Source of the DNA: Promicromonospora thailandica | GTDB taxonomy: Bacteria > Actinomycetota > Actinomycetes > Actinomycetales > Cellulomonadaceae | Assembly (NCBI RefSeq): GCF_024171955.1 | Contig: NZ_JAMTCS010000003.1 | Coordinates: 124,001-188,000, forward strand | Direction of reading: 5' to 3' | Length of the DNA: 64,000 bases | Made by a program: the position numbers and the translations under genes | Shown here: one piece after another, positions 17,879 to 27,742 of the stretch | Numbering within the stretch: the first letter of the stretch is position 1 | Layout: each line of letters opens with the position of its first letter | Notes under the pieces: model-generated | Seen by the model: the letters and a program-made list of their open reading frames with translations, nothing else | What the model was told of the DNA's origin: nothing | Databases searched by the model: none

Positions 17879-19201
17879 GTGAGCATCGTTCCGCACATCG
17901 TTGGTGTGCTCGTCCTCCTGCTCGGCGTCCTCGTCTCCGTCGGGCTGCACGAGGTGGGCCACATGGTCCCGGCCAAGAAGTTCGGCGTGCGCGTGAGCCA
18001 GTACTTCGTCGGGTTCGGCCCCACGCTCTGGTCCCGGACCAAGGGGGAGACGGAGTACGGCATCAAGGCCATCCCGCTCGGCGGGTTCGTGCGGCTCGTC
18101 GGCATGATGCCGCCGGCCCCGGAGGGCGCGACCCGCGGCCGCGGGTTCTGGAACGACCTGGTGGCCGACGCGCGGGACGCCTCGGTGGCCGAGGTGCGCC
18201 CCGGCGAGGAGCACCGCGCCTTCTACAACCTGTCGACGCCCAAGAAGCTCGCCGTCATGTTCGGCGGGCCGTTCATGAACCTGGTGATCGCCACGGTCCT
18301 CATGGCCGTGATCCTCATCGGCTACGGCCTGCCCGCCGTGTCCACCACGGTCGCCCAGCTCTCGGAGTGCGTGCCCGCCTCGGTCACCTCCGCCGCCTCG
18401 GGCGACGAGTGCGAGGGCCGGCCGGCCGCACCGGCCGTGGCGGCCGGGCTCGAGCCCGGTGACGAGGTCGTCTCCTTCGGCGGCGCCGAGGTGCAGGGCT
18501 GGCAGCAGCTCGTCGGCCTCATCAACGAGTCGGCGGGGCGCCCGTCCGAGATCGTGGTGCTGCGCGACGGCGAGCGCGTCTCCCTGGAGGTCACCCCCGC
18601 CCGGACCGAGCGTCCGGTCGTGGACGAGGACGGCACGGCGGTGCTGGACGCCGCCGGCGAGCCCGTGGTGCAGCCCGGCGGCTTCGTCGGCTTCTCCCCG
18701 CTCCAGGTGCGCGAGCCGCAGCCCCTGTCGGCCGTGCTGCCCGCCGTCGGCGAGCAGACGTGGATGACGGCGACCATGGTCGCGACCCTGCCGGTCCGCG
18801 TGGCCGACGCCGCCTCGCAGGCCTTCTCCTCCGAGGAGCGCGCCCAGGACTCGGTGCAGTCGGTGGTCGGCGTCGCGCGGATCAGCGGCCAGATCATGGC
18901 CCTCGACGAGGCGATCCTGGACCGCGTGATGATCTACCTGAGCCTCCTGGCCAGCCTGAACATCGCACTGTTCGTGTTCAACATGATCCCGCTCCTGCCG
19001 CTGGACGGCGGGCACATCGTCAACGCCCTGTACGAGGGGGGCAAGCGCACCGTCGCCCGGGTGCGTGGGGCCGCCGTCCTGCCCGGCCCGGCCGACGTCG
19101 CTCGCATGACCCCGGTCGCCTACGTCGTGTTCCTGGTCCTGCTGGGGGTGGGTGGCGTGCTCATCGTGGCCGACCTGGTGGATCCGGTGCGGATCACGTG
19201 A
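17879..19201 (+). CDS. rip1: Site-2 intramembrane zinc protease (RseP/Rip1 family)
   Basis: Site-2 proteases cut membrane anti-sigma factors and other membrane substrates. The 440-residue product has a first transmembrane helix with HEVGH (His24, Glu25, His28), a second membrane segment (FGGPFMNLVIATVLMAVIL), a PDZ domain around residues 170-240 (AGLEPGDEVVSFGG) and the third zinc ligand in MIPLLPLDGGHI near 375. A GTG start at 17879 puts HExxH at the expected place. It lies just upstream of ispG, as in mycobacteria. Confidence 0.93.
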   Translation: MSIVPHIVGVLVLLLGVLVSVGLHEVGHMVPAKKFGVRVSQYFVGFGPTLWSRTKGETEYGIKAIPLGGFVRLVGMMPPAPEGATRGRGFWNDLVADARDASVAEVRPGEEHRAFYNLSTPKKLAVMFGGPFMNLVIATVLMAVILIGYGLPAVSTTVAQLSECVPASVTSAASGDECEGRPAAPAVAAGLEPGDEVVSFGGAEVQGWQQLVGLINESAGRPSEIVVLRDGERVSLEVTPARTERPVVDEDGTAVLDAAGEPVVQPGGFVGFSPLQVREPQPLSAVLPAVGEQTWMTATMVATLPVRVADAASQAFSSEERAQDSVQSVVGVARISGQIMALDEAILDRVMIYLSLLASLNIALFVFNMIPLLPLDGGHIVNALYEGGKRTVARVRGAAVLPGPADVARMTPVAYVVFLVLLGVGGVLIVADLVDPVRIT

Positions 19202-19240
19202 CGCCGAGCACGATGTGTGTTTTGACCCTTCCGAAGAGTG

Positions 19241-19246
19241 GATACT
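19241..19246 (+). promoter_or_regulatory. -10 element of ispG (leaderless)
   Basis: GATACT is followed by six bases and GTG 19253. A TTGACC lies at 19222-19227 but is only 13 bases away, too close for a normal -35. The element favours GTG 19253 over GTG 19238 as the start. Confidence 0.5.
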
Positions 19247-19252
19247 GACTCT

Positions 19253-20416
<1,164 letters not shown>

Positions 20417-20452
20417 GAGAGCCGCCCGAACCTGAGTCGATCGGAGCAGAGC

Positions 20453-21412
20453 ATGGCCCGCTGGCGCACCCCGGTTCCGACCGGGGCGCGCCCGGACGGG
20501 CCCGCTCAGCCCGGCGAACGGGACATCCTGGCGCGCCGCGAGCGGCGGGACGTCGCACGGCCGCTGACCCGCGCCGACCTCACCCAGGCGCTCGCGGTGT
20601 GCGCCGTCGACCCGGTGGCGTCCGTCCTCGCCGCCGCGCGGCTCGAGGTCGCGCTCCGCGCGGGGTTCGGTGCTGCGGCGGGCCAGGCGTGGGGGTTCCC
20701 TGACGCGGGGCCGCTCGAGGCCGTCTGCTGGGCCGGGGCCAACCTGGTGCCCGTCGTCCCCGTCGAGGACCCGGAGCGGCGCGCCCAGGCCGTCGCCGCG
20801 TTCGCCGACGTCGCCCGGGTGCACGGGCGGCGGTCGTCGTCGATCGTGGGGGAGCAGTGGGCCGCGCTCACGCTCTGGGACCACCTGTCGCCGCACTGGC
20901 CGGCGGCCCGCGACGTCCGGGCCGACCAGCCCTCCATGGCGATCGCCACGGCCCCCGCCCTCGCACCCGACCCCACCGTCCGCCGGTCGGTGCCGTCGGA
21001 GCTCGGCCTCGTGCTGCCGGCGTGCGTGCGCATGTTCACCGAGGAGGTCGGCTACTCACCGGTCGCCTCGGGCAGCTCCGCCTACGCGGAGCGTGTGCGG
21101 TCGCTCATCACCGAGGGCCGCTCGTTCGTCCGCACGGTGCCCGACGCCGACGGCCGGCCCGCCGTCGCCTTCAAGGCCGAGCTCGGCGCGGTGGCCGGCG
21201 GCGTCGCCCAGGTGCAGGGCGTCTGGGTCGAGCCCGCGTTCCGTGGCCGCGGCTGGTCCAAGTCGGGCATGGCCGCCGTGGTGGCGGCCACGCGCGCGAC
21301 CGTCGCCCCCGTCGTGTCGCTGTACGTGAACGCCTACAACGAGCGGGCCGTGGCCGCCTACCGCCGCGTGGGCTTCGAGCAGGTCGGCACCTTCGCCACG
21401 ATCCTGTTCTGA
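20453..21412 (+). CDS. GNAT family N-acetyltransferase
   Basis: The 319-residue product has an N-terminal domain of about 140 residues of the kind called DUF4081 in actinobacteria, then a GNAT fold with the acetyl-CoA loop VEPAFRGRGWSKSGM near residue 262 and YVNAYNERAVAAYRRVGF near the end. The substrate is unknown. A gene of this type also follows ispG in mycobacteria, so the linkage is conserved. The ATG follows a CGGAGCAG site. It converges on the glycosylase gene with only 7 bases between. Confidence 0.85.
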   Translation: MARWRTPVPTGARPDGPAQPGERDILARRERRDVARPLTRADLTQALAVCAVDPVASVLAAARLEVALRAGFGAAAGQAWGFPDAGPLEAVCWAGANLVPVVPVEDPERRAQAVAAFADVARVHGRRSSSIVGEQWAALTLWDHLSPHWPAARDVRADQPSMAIATAPALAPDPTVRRSVPSELGLVLPACVRMFTEEVGYSPVASGSSAYAERVRSLITEGRSFVRTVPDADGRPAVAFKAELGAVAGGVAQVQGVWVEPAFRGRGWSKSGMAAVVAATRATVAPVVSLYVNAYNERAVAAYRRVGFEQVGTFATILF

Positions 21413-21419
21413 GGGGCGC

Positions 21420-22331
21420 TCAGCGCAGCAGCTTCGACATCCGGCGGTCCGCCAGCGGCTTGCCGCCCGTCTGGCACGTGGGGCAGTACTGCATGGACCG
21501 GTCCGCGAACGACACCTCGTGCACGGTGTCGCCGCACGGCACGCCGTTCCACCCGGGACAGGGCTGCCCCGTGCGGCCGTGCACGCGCATCCCGGCGCGC
21601 TTGGCGTCCTTGAGCTCCTTGGCCGGCTTGCCCGACGCCGCCGCGATCGCCTCCGTGAGCACGTCCCCGATCGCGGTGTGCAGCCGGGCGGTCTCCTCCG
21701 GCGTGAACGAGCCCGTCAGCTTGTACGGGCTGAACCGGCCGACCAGCAGGATCTCGTCGCTGTAGGCGTTGCCGATGCCCGCGATGGCGCGCTGGTCCCG
21801 GAGCAGTCCCTTGACCTGCTGGTTCTTGTTCGCCAGCAGCCCGGCGAGCACCTCGGTGGTGAATGCGGGGTCCAGCGGTTCGACGCCGAGCGAGGCGACC
21901 ATCTCGATCTCGGCCGGGTCGTGCACCACGTGCACGGCCAGCCGCTTGCGCGTGCCGGCCTCGGTGAGGTCGAACCCGGACCCGTCGTCGAGCCGCACGC
22001 GCAGCGCGAGCACCGCACCCCGGCTGGATCCGCCCAGCGAGGGACGTACGGGCTTGTCCGGCAGGGCGTCCGACCAGCGCACCCACCCACCTCGCGAGAG
22101 GTGGAAGACCAGGTGCAGCGGGTCGCCGTCGGGCAGCGTGGCGACGGCGACGTCGAGCCACTTGCCGTGCCGCGCCGTGCCGGTCACCGTGCCCCCGGCG
22201 AGCGCGTCGGGCGAGGGGCTGAAGGTCTTGAGCGCCGCGATCGAACCCACCTCGACCGACCGGACCGTGTGCCCGGAGGCGCGCTCGCGCAGGAAGTCCG
22301 CGAGCGCGGCGACCTCGGGCAGCTCAGGCAT
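21420..22331 (-). CDS. Fpg/Nei-family DNA glycosylase
   Basis: These enzymes remove oxidised bases and cut the abasic site. The 303-residue product begins [10 protein letters not shown], with Pro2 as nucleophile after Met removal and Glu3 as acid. Lys57 (ARHGKWL) is in the classic position. The H2TH domain contains the [13 protein letters not shown] segment, and a C-terminal zinc finger has CX7C...CX2C-type cysteines ([15 protein letters not shown]). Whether it is Fpg or Nei I cannot tell. The ATG is preceded by GAGGAT and six bases. It is divergent from proS. Confidence 0.9.
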   Translation of the reverse strand: MPELPEVAALADFLRERASGHTVRSVEVGSIAALKTFSPSPDALAGGTVTGTARHGKWLDVAVATLPDGDPLHLVFHLSRGGWVRWSDALPDKPVRPSLGGSSRGAVLALRVRLDDGSGFDLTEAGTRKRLAVHVVHDPAEIEMVASLGVEPLDPAFTTEVLAGLLANKNQQVKGLLRDQRAIAGIGNAYSDEILLVGRFSPYKLTGSFTPEETARLHTAIGDVLTEAIAAASGKPAKELKDAKRAGMRVHGRTGQPCPGWNGVPCGDTVHEVSFADRSMQYCPTCQTGGKPLADRRMSKLLR

Positions 22332-22424
22332 GCGCCCATCCTCCGAGACATCGCGGGGCGCGGCAAGGCCGGGCCCACGCGTTCTGGGAGAGTATTCCGG
22401 GAGAGCCGCGGGCCCCCGCGCGGA

Positions 22425-22430
22425 TAGGCT
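22425..22430 (+). promoter_or_regulatory. -10 element of proS (leaderless)
   Basis: TAGGCT is followed by seven bases and the proS ATG at 22438. No Shine-Dalgarno sequence is present, consistent with a leaderless mRNA. Confidence 0.55.
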
Positions 22431-22437
22431 GTGCCCC

Positions 22438-24264
22438 ATGTCTTCCGCACGCCTCACTCAGGGCGACGTGCTGCGCATGTCGTCCCTCTTCGTCCGTACC
22501 CTGCGCGAGGACCCGGCCGAGGCCGAGGTCGCCAGCCACAAGCTCCTGGTCCGCGGCGGCTACATCCGCCGCGCCGCCCCGGGCATCTACTCGTGGCTGC
22601 CGCTGGGCCTGCGGGTGCTGGCCAAGATCGAGGCGATCGTCCGCGAGGAGATGGTCGCGATCGGCGGCCAGGAGGTGCACTTCCCGGCGCTGCTGCCGCG
22701 GGAGCCCTACGAGGCCACCGGCCGCTGGGAGGAGTACGGCCCCAACCTGTTCCGCCTCAAGGACCGCAAGGAGGCCGACTACCTCCTCGCGCCCACGCAC
22801 GAGGAGATGTTCGCGCTCCTGGTCAAGGACCTGTACTCGTCGTACAAGGACCTGCCGGTCACGCTCTTCCAGATCCAGACCAAGTACCGCGACGAGGCGC
22901 GCCCCCGCGCGGGCCTGATCCGCGGGCGCGAGTTCGTCATGAAGGACTCGTACTCGTTCGACGTCAAGGACGAGGGCCTGGAGGTCAGCTACCAGAAGCA
23001 CCGCGAGGCGTACGAGAAGATCTTCCAGCGCCTCGGCCTGGACTACGTGATCGTCTCCGCGATGTCGGGCGCCATGGGCGGCTCCCGCTCGGAGGAGTTC
23101 CTGTCGCCCTCGCCCATCGGCGAGGACACGTTCGTGCGCTCGCCCGGCGGCTACGCCGCCAACGTCGAGGCCGTGGTCACGCCCGTCCCCGAGGCGATCC
23201 CCTACGACGACGCCCCCGCGGCCCACGTCGAGGACACCCCGGACACCCCGACCATCGCCACGCTCGTCGACCTCGCCAACGCGACGTTCCCCCGCCCCGA
23301 CCGGCCCTGGACCGCCGCCGACACCCTGAAGAACGTGGTGCTGGCCCTCGTCCAGCCCGACGGCACGCGCGAGATCGTCGTCGTCGGGCTGCCCGGCGAC
23401 CGCGAGGTGGACCTCAAGCGCATCGAGGCGGCGCTCAGCCCCGCCGAGCCCGAGGCCGCGACCGACGAGGACTTCACACGGTTCCCGCAGCTCGTCAAGG
23501 GCTACATCGGCCCGCAGGTGCTCGGCCCCCAGGGCGAGCAGGTCGAGGGTTCCGGCGGTGAGAAGGTTCCGGCCATCCGCTACCTGCTCGACCCCCGTGT
23601 CGTGCCCGGCACGCGGTGGATCACCGGCGCCAACGAGCCCGGCAAGCACGTGTTCGACCTGGTCGCGGGCCGCGACTTCACGGCCGACGGCACGGTCGAG
23701 GCCGCCGAGGTGCGCCCCGGCGACCCCGCGCCCGACGGCTCCGGCCCGCTGGAGCTCGCCCGCGGCATCGAGATGGGCCACATCTTCCAGCTCGGCCGCA
23801 AGTACGCCGAGGCCCTCGGCCTCGTCGTGCTCGACGAGAACGGCAAGCAGGCCGTCGTGACCATGGGCTCCTACGGCGTGGGCGTCACGCGTGCGCTCGC
23901 GGCGCTCGCGGAGGCGAACCACGACGACAAGGGCCTCGCCTGGCCGGCGCACGTCGCGCCCGTGCACGTGCACCTGGTCGCGGCGGGCAAGGACGCCGCG
24001 GTGTTCGAGGCGGCCGAGCGGCTCGCGGGGGAGCTCGCCGCCCGTGGCGTCGAGGTGCTCTACGACGACCGCACGGGCAAGGTGTCGCCGGGCGTGAAGT
24101 TCAAGGACGCCGAGCTGCTCGGCGCGCCGCTGGTGGTCACCGTGGGCAAGAGCCTGGCCGACGGCGTGGTCGAGGTCCGGCCGCGCGCGGGCGAGGCGGA
24201 GCAGCTCCCCGTGGCCGAGGCCGCGGACGCCGTGGCGGACCGGGTGGCGGCGCTCCTGGCCTGA
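22438..24264 (+). CDS. proS: Prolyl-tRNA synthetase
   Basis: ProRS charges tRNA-Pro. The 608-residue product is the bacterial type: class II motif 1 region near residue 60-90, the [16 protein letters not shown] segment near 115, motif 2 ([18 protein letters not shown]), an editing (INS) domain at about 235-390, motif 3 ([14 protein letters not shown]) near 480 and a C-terminal anticodon-binding domain. Length is normal. The start is leaderless and the gene is divergent from the glycosylase. It converges on a DUF4439 lipoprotein gene. Confidence 0.97.
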   Translation: MSSARLTQGDVLRMSSLFVRTLREDPAEAEVASHKLLVRGGYIRRAAPGIYSWLPLGLRVLAKIEAIVREEMVAIGGQEVHFPALLPREPYEATGRWEEYGPNLFRLKDRKEADYLLAPTHEEMFALLVKDLYSSYKDLPVTLFQIQTKYRDEARPRAGLIRGREFVMKDSYSFDVKDEGLEVSYQKHREAYEKIFQRLGLDYVIVSAMSGAMGGSRSEEFLSPSPIGEDTFVRSPGGYAANVEAVVTPVPEAIPYDDAPAAHVEDTPDTPTIATLVDLANATFPRPDRPWTAADTLKNVVLALVQPDGTREIVVVGLPGDREVDLKRIEAALSPAEPEAATDEDFTRFPQLVKGYIGPQVLGPQGEQVEGSGGEKVPAIRYLLDPRVVPGTRWITGANEPGKHVFDLVAGRDFTADGTVEAAEVRPGDPAPDGSGPLELARGIEMGHIFQLGRKYAEALGLVVLDENGKQAVVTMGSYGVGVTRALAALAEANHDDKGLAWPAHVAPVHVHLVAAGKDAAVFEAAERLAGELAARGVEVLYDDRTGKVSPGVKFKDAELLGAPLVVTVGKSLADGVVEVRPRAGEAEQLPVAEAADAVADRVAALLA

Positions 24265-24269
24265 GGGCC

Positions 24270-24296
24270 GGGCGCGCCGGTCACCCGGGCGCGCCC
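24270..24296. terminator. Hairpin between convergent proS and lipoprotein genes
   Basis: A perfect 9-bp stem (24270-24278 with 24288-24296) with a 9-base loop fills the 34-base gap. It could stop transcription from both sides. No T-run is seen. Confidence 0.5.
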
Positions 24297-24298
24297 GC

Positions 24299-25357
24299 TC
24301 AGGCCTGTTCCGGCAGGCCCGGGAAGGGCACGGCCTCGGCGCCCCACCCGGCGCCCGCGATCGTGACGTCCGTGAGCAGGGCGACCAGGACGGCGCGCGT
24401 GCCGGGCTCGGCGCGGCCGGTCAGTGAGGCGTAGTTCTGCGCCAGACCGGCCTCCAGGTCGCGCGCGAGGTCCTGCGTGGACGTCTCCGTCCCGGGGACG
24501 GCGTACGCGACCTGGCGCGGGTCCTGGTCGGTGCCGTCGACCCCGGCCACCAGCGCCCACGCCTGGGCGCGGGCCCGGTGCAGCCGGGCACGGTCCTGGG
24601 CGCGGCTGCGCAGGTCGCCGGAGGCCTGGGCCGCCCGTACCTCCAGCGCGTAGCCCGCCGAGTCCTCGGCCACCACGACGGCGCTCAGGTCCTCGGCGGA
24701 GAGGCCGCCGGGCACCACCGGCGCGTCCTGCGCGCCGGACGCCGACGCGGTGGCCGGGGACTCGTCCCCGGTCTGCTCGGCGTCCGGGTCGGCGGGCTCC
24801 GGGATCTGGGTGGGGGGCAGCTCGGGAGCCTCACCCCTGGTCAGCCGCGCGAGGGTCCACGCGTCGCGCGTCTGGGCGGCGGAGATCGAGGCGAGCAGCC
24901 GGGCGAGGGGCCCCGGCTGGGCCTGGTTCGCGGCCGCCCGGGTGCGCGTGGCGGCGTCGACCAGCGAGGTGAGCACCGCGGCCGGCGTCCGCTCGGGGGC
25001 CGTGGCGGACGGCGACGACGCGGACCGGTCGGCCACGATGTCGTCCAGGCCGGAGTCGTACTCGCCACCGAGCTGCTCGGCCTGCGCGGTGGTCGCCGCG
25101 GCGACCCGGCCCAGCGCGTCCGCGACGTCGCCCCCGACGCCCTCGGCACCCGCCGCGGCCTCGGCCGTCTCGGCCACGAGCAGCGCGTCCGCGACCGCGG
25201 TGCGCCGCACGACCTCCGCGGCGTCCGGCACGGGTTCGGTGGGCGGCGGCGTCTCCAGCCGCACTCCACAACCTGAGAGAATGATCGCGCAGGTCAGGAC
25301 CAGCGCGGTCAGACCTGACCGGCGTCGCGTGCGGGACCTGGGGTCGTTGGGGTTCAT
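24299..25357 (-). CDS. DUF4439 ferritin-like lipoprotein
   Basis: The 352-residue product has a basic start, a hydrophobic segment and the lipobox LSGC near residue 30, so it should be lipid-anchored outside the membrane. A helical Ala/Glu-rich region follows, and the last 130 residues resemble the DUF4439 ferritin-like domain (AQAWALVAGVDG ... VAYAVPG). The function is unknown. Such a gene often lies divergent from rimP in actinobacteria. I start at ATG 25357 (MNPNDPRSRTRRR); ATG 25375 is an alternative. Confidence 0.75.
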   Translation of the reverse strand: MNPNDPRSRTRRRSGLTALVLTCAIILSGCGVRLETPPPTEPVPDAAEVVRRTAVADALLVAETAEAAAGAEGVGGDVADALGRVAAATTAQAEQLGGEYDSGLDDIVADRSASSPSATAPERTPAAVLTSLVDAATRTRAAANQAQPGPLARLLASISAAQTRDAWTLARLTRGEAPELPPTQIPEPADPDAEQTGDESPATASASGAQDAPVVPGGLSAEDLSAVVVAEDSAGYALEVRAAQASGDLRSRAQDRARLHRARAQAWALVAGVDGTDQDPRQVAYAVPGTETSTQDLARDLEAGLAQNYASLTGRAEPGTRAVLVALLTDVTIAGAGWGAEAVPFPGLPEQA

Positions 25358-25569
25358 CGTGGCCGATGATGCCATGTCCGCCCGGGCCGTTCGTGTGCTG
25401 ACCGGGCCGGGTGGCCGCGGTCGGGTCGCGGACGTCACGTCCCGCGCGAGGTGCCGAGGCCTGGCGCTTCGTTAGGCTGGACACAGGCAACAGACAACAA
25501 CAGCACATCGGTCGAACCGTTCCGGCTCGAACCGTGCCCCCGCACGGGGGAGCCGACGGGAGGAAGGCG

Positions 25570-26163
25570 ATGACACAGCAGGCGGAAGCGGTCCGCGACG
25601 TGGTGCGGCCGGCGGTCGAGGCCGCGGGGCTGTACCTCGAGGAGGTGACCGCCACGCGTGCGGGCAGCAGGTCGGTGGTGCGGGTCACCGTGGACCTGCC
25701 CGAGGACGCCGTGGGCAGCCTCGACTCCGACCAGCTCGGCGAGGTGTCGCGCGCCGTCTCGGCGGCGCTGGACGAGGACGACGTCGTGCCGGGCGCCTAC
25801 ACGCTCGAGATCTCGACCCCGGGCACCAGCCGGCCCCTGACGGAGCTGCGGCACTTCAAGCGGGCCCGGACCCGGCTCGTGACGCTCAAGCTGGCCGACG
25901 GCGCCCGTGCGGAGGGCCGGCTGACCGACGTCCTGACCGACGGCGACGCCCCCGTGCTGGTGCTCGACGACGACCGGCGGATCGACGTCGCCGACGTGGT
26001 CCGCGGGAAGGTCGAGGTCGAGCTGAAGCGCCTCGAGGAGGCCCAGGATGCCGAGGCCGGCGAACTGGGCGAGAGTGCAGGTGAAGGCACCGACGACGAC
26101 GCGGACGGTGCCGGTTTCGACGACGCGACCGCGGGCCGCCCCGGCCGCAACGAGGAAGGCTGA
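25570..26163 (+). CDS. rimP: Ribosome maturation factor RimP
   Basis: RimP assists 30S assembly. The 197-residue product has the N-terminal alpha/beta domain ([38 protein letters not shown]) and the C-terminal SH3-like domain. The last 45 residues are an acidic tail beyond the usual length. The start ATG follows GGGAGGAAGG. nusA begins one base after its stop, as in the conserved rimP-nusA operon. Confidence 0.95.
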   Translation: MTQQAEAVRDVVRPAVEAAGLYLEEVTATRAGSRSVVRVTVDLPEDAVGSLDSDQLGEVSRAVSAALDEDDVVPGAYTLEISTPGTSRPLTELRHFKRARTRLVTLKLADGARAEGRLTDVLTDGDAPVLVLDDDRRIDVADVVRGKVEVELKRLEEAQDAEAGELGESAGEGTDDDADGAGFDDATAGRPGRNEEG

Positions 26164-26164
26164 C

Positions 26165-27214
26165 ATGGACATCGACATGACCACCCTGCGGATGCTGGAG
26201 CGTGAGAGGGATCTCAGCCTGGACGTCCTCGTGGCGGCCATCGAGCAGGCGCTCCTCTCGGCCTACCACCGCACGCCCGACGCCTACAACCGCGCTCGCG
26301 TGGAGCTGGACCGCTCGTCCGGCCACGTGACCGTGTGGGCGCGCGAGGAGCTGCCCGTCGAGGCGGACCCCGACGACCCGGACGCCCGGCCGGGCGTGGA
26401 GCTCGGCCCCGAGTTCGACCACACGCCGCAGGACTTCGGCCGCATCGCGACCGCGACGGCCCGCCAGGTCATCGTGCAGCGCCTGCGTGACGCGGAGGAC
26501 GACCAGGTGCTGGGCACCTTCCGCGGCAAGGAGGGCGAGGTCCTCGCGGGCGTGATCCAGCAGGGCCGCGACCCGCGCGTCGTGCTCGTGGACGTGGGCG
26601 GCACCGAGGCGGTGCTGCCGCCGCACGAGCAGGTGCCCACCGAGGAGTACGTGCACGGCGAGCGGCTGCGCGCCTACGTGGTCGAGGTCAGCCGTGGAAT
26701 GAAGGGCCCCCAGATCACGTTGAGCCGTACGCACCCGAACCTCGTGCGCAAGCTCTTCGAGCTCGAGGTCCCGGAGATCGCGGACGGCTCGGTCGAGATA
26801 ACGGCCATCGCCCGCGAGGCGGGGCACCGCACCAAGATGGCGGTCCGGTCGCGCGTGGCCGGGCTCAACGCCAAGGGTGCCTGCATCGGCCCGATGGGGG
26901 CCCGCGTGCGCGCCGTCATGGCCGAGCTGCACGGCGAGAAGATCGACATCGTCGACCACAGCGACGACCCGGCGTCCTTCGTGGCCAGCGCCCTGTCGCC
27001 GGCCCATGTGTCGTCGGTCACAGTGGTCGACGCCGAGGCCCGCGCCGCGCGGGCGATCGTCCCCGACTACCAGCTGTCCCTCGCGATCGGCAAGGAGGGG
27101 CAGAACGCGCGGCTCGCCGCCAAGCTGACGGGCTGGCGCATCGACATCCGGTCGGACGAGGCGACCGACTCGGGTGCAGGTGGCACCCCCGCCGACACGC
27201 AGAGGGGCCGGTAA
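26165..27214 (+). CDS. nusA: Transcription elongation/termination factor NusA
   Basis: NusA binds RNA polymerase and nascent RNA and modulates pausing and termination. The 349-residue product has the N-terminal polymerase-binding domain, an S1 domain near 130-200 and two KH domains ([21 protein letters not shown] and [19 protein letters not shown]). Like other actinobacterial forms it lacks the acidic repeats of the E. coli protein. It starts one base after the rimP stop, so the two are likely co-transcribed. Confidence 0.95.
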   Translation: MDIDMTTLRMLERERDLSLDVLVAAIEQALLSAYHRTPDAYNRARVELDRSSGHVTVWAREELPVEADPDDPDARPGVELGPEFDHTPQDFGRIATATARQVIVQRLRDAEDDQVLGTFRGKEGEVLAGVIQQGRDPRVVLVDVGGTEAVLPPHEQVPTEEYVHGERLRAYVVEVSRGMKGPQITLSRTHPNLVRKLFELEVPEIADGSVEITAIAREAGHRTKMAVRSRVAGLNAKGACIGPMGARVRAVMAELHGEKIDIVDHSDDPASFVASALSPAHVSSVTVVDAEARAARAIVPDYQLSLAIGKEGQNARLAAKLTGWRIDIRSDEATDSGAGGTPADTQRGR

Positions 27215-27234
27215 CGGCCGGTGGGGCGGCGCGG

Positions 27235-27240
27235 TAGACT
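27235..27240 (+). promoter_or_regulatory. Candidate -10 element before ylxR/infB
   Basis: TAGACT lies just after nusA. If used, transcription would start near 27247, inside the longest possible ylxR frame, and favours the downstream GTG at 27299. The -35 is not clear. Confidence 0.3.
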
Positions 27241-27298
27241 GTCCGAGTCTGGGCCACGCGCCCGCTCCTCGACGTACCCCGTTCCGGACGAAGGTCCG

Positions 27299-27565
27299 GT
27301 GCGTACGTGCGTCGGGTGCCGGGAGCGTGACCAGCGGTCTGCACTCCTGCGTCTGGTGCCGGACCCTTCGATGCACGGTGACGCGGTGGCAGGTCCACAG
27401 CGCATCGTGGTCGATGTCCGGGCCTGTCTGCCGGGTCGCGGCGCCTGGGTCCACCCGGAGCCGCGGTGCCTGGAGCTCGCCGAGCGCCGCAGGGCCGTGT
27501 CACGTGCGTTGCGCGTCGACGGTCCCGTCGACCTGGGTGAGGTACGAGCACACCTCGGCCGGTGA
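27299..27565 (+). CDS. YlxR/RnpM family RNA-binding protein
   Basis: Proteins of this family (DUF448) sit between nusA and infB; one is reported to modulate RNase P. The product has the signature [10 protein letters not shown] at the very start and [12 protein letters not shown] near residue 50. With GTG 27299 it is 88 residues, the usual size, preceded by an AAGG site. The frame extends to GTG 27221, adding 26 residues upstream, so the start is uncertain. Confidence 0.85.
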   Translation: MRTCVGCRERDQRSALLRLVPDPSMHGDAVAGPQRIVVDVRACLPGRGAWVHPEPRCLELAERRRAVSRALRVDGPVDLGEVRAHLGR

Positions 27566-27702
27566 GTGCACCGGCCGCACGACCGTCCCGACCGGACGCC
27601 ACCCGGCGTCCGGCCGAACTCTGCGAATCGTCGACAAGGAAGCGGGTCAGAAGCCGATGGGCACCCGATGAGTCCCCAGCGATGAGTACTCAGTACTAAT
27701 GG

Positions 27703-27736
27703 CGGTCCTCCCTGTCCCGGGACGGACCGAGACAGG
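27703..27736 (+). promoter_or_regulatory. Interleaved inverted repeats at the infB ribosome site
   Basis: CGGTCC (27703-27708) pairs with GGACCG (27724-27729), and CCTGTC (27711-27716) pairs with GACAGG (27731-27736). The order 1-2-1'-2' allows a pseudoknot or two exclusive hairpins. The last element overlaps the AGGAG ribosome site of infB. A palindrome GTCCCGGGAC lies between. Regulation is possible but not shown. Confidence 0.4.
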
Positions 27737-27742
27737 AGAGAT

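Noticed and set aside
19222-19227. TTGACC as the ispG -35
   Set aside because: The spacer to GATACT is only 13 bases, too short for a standard promoter.
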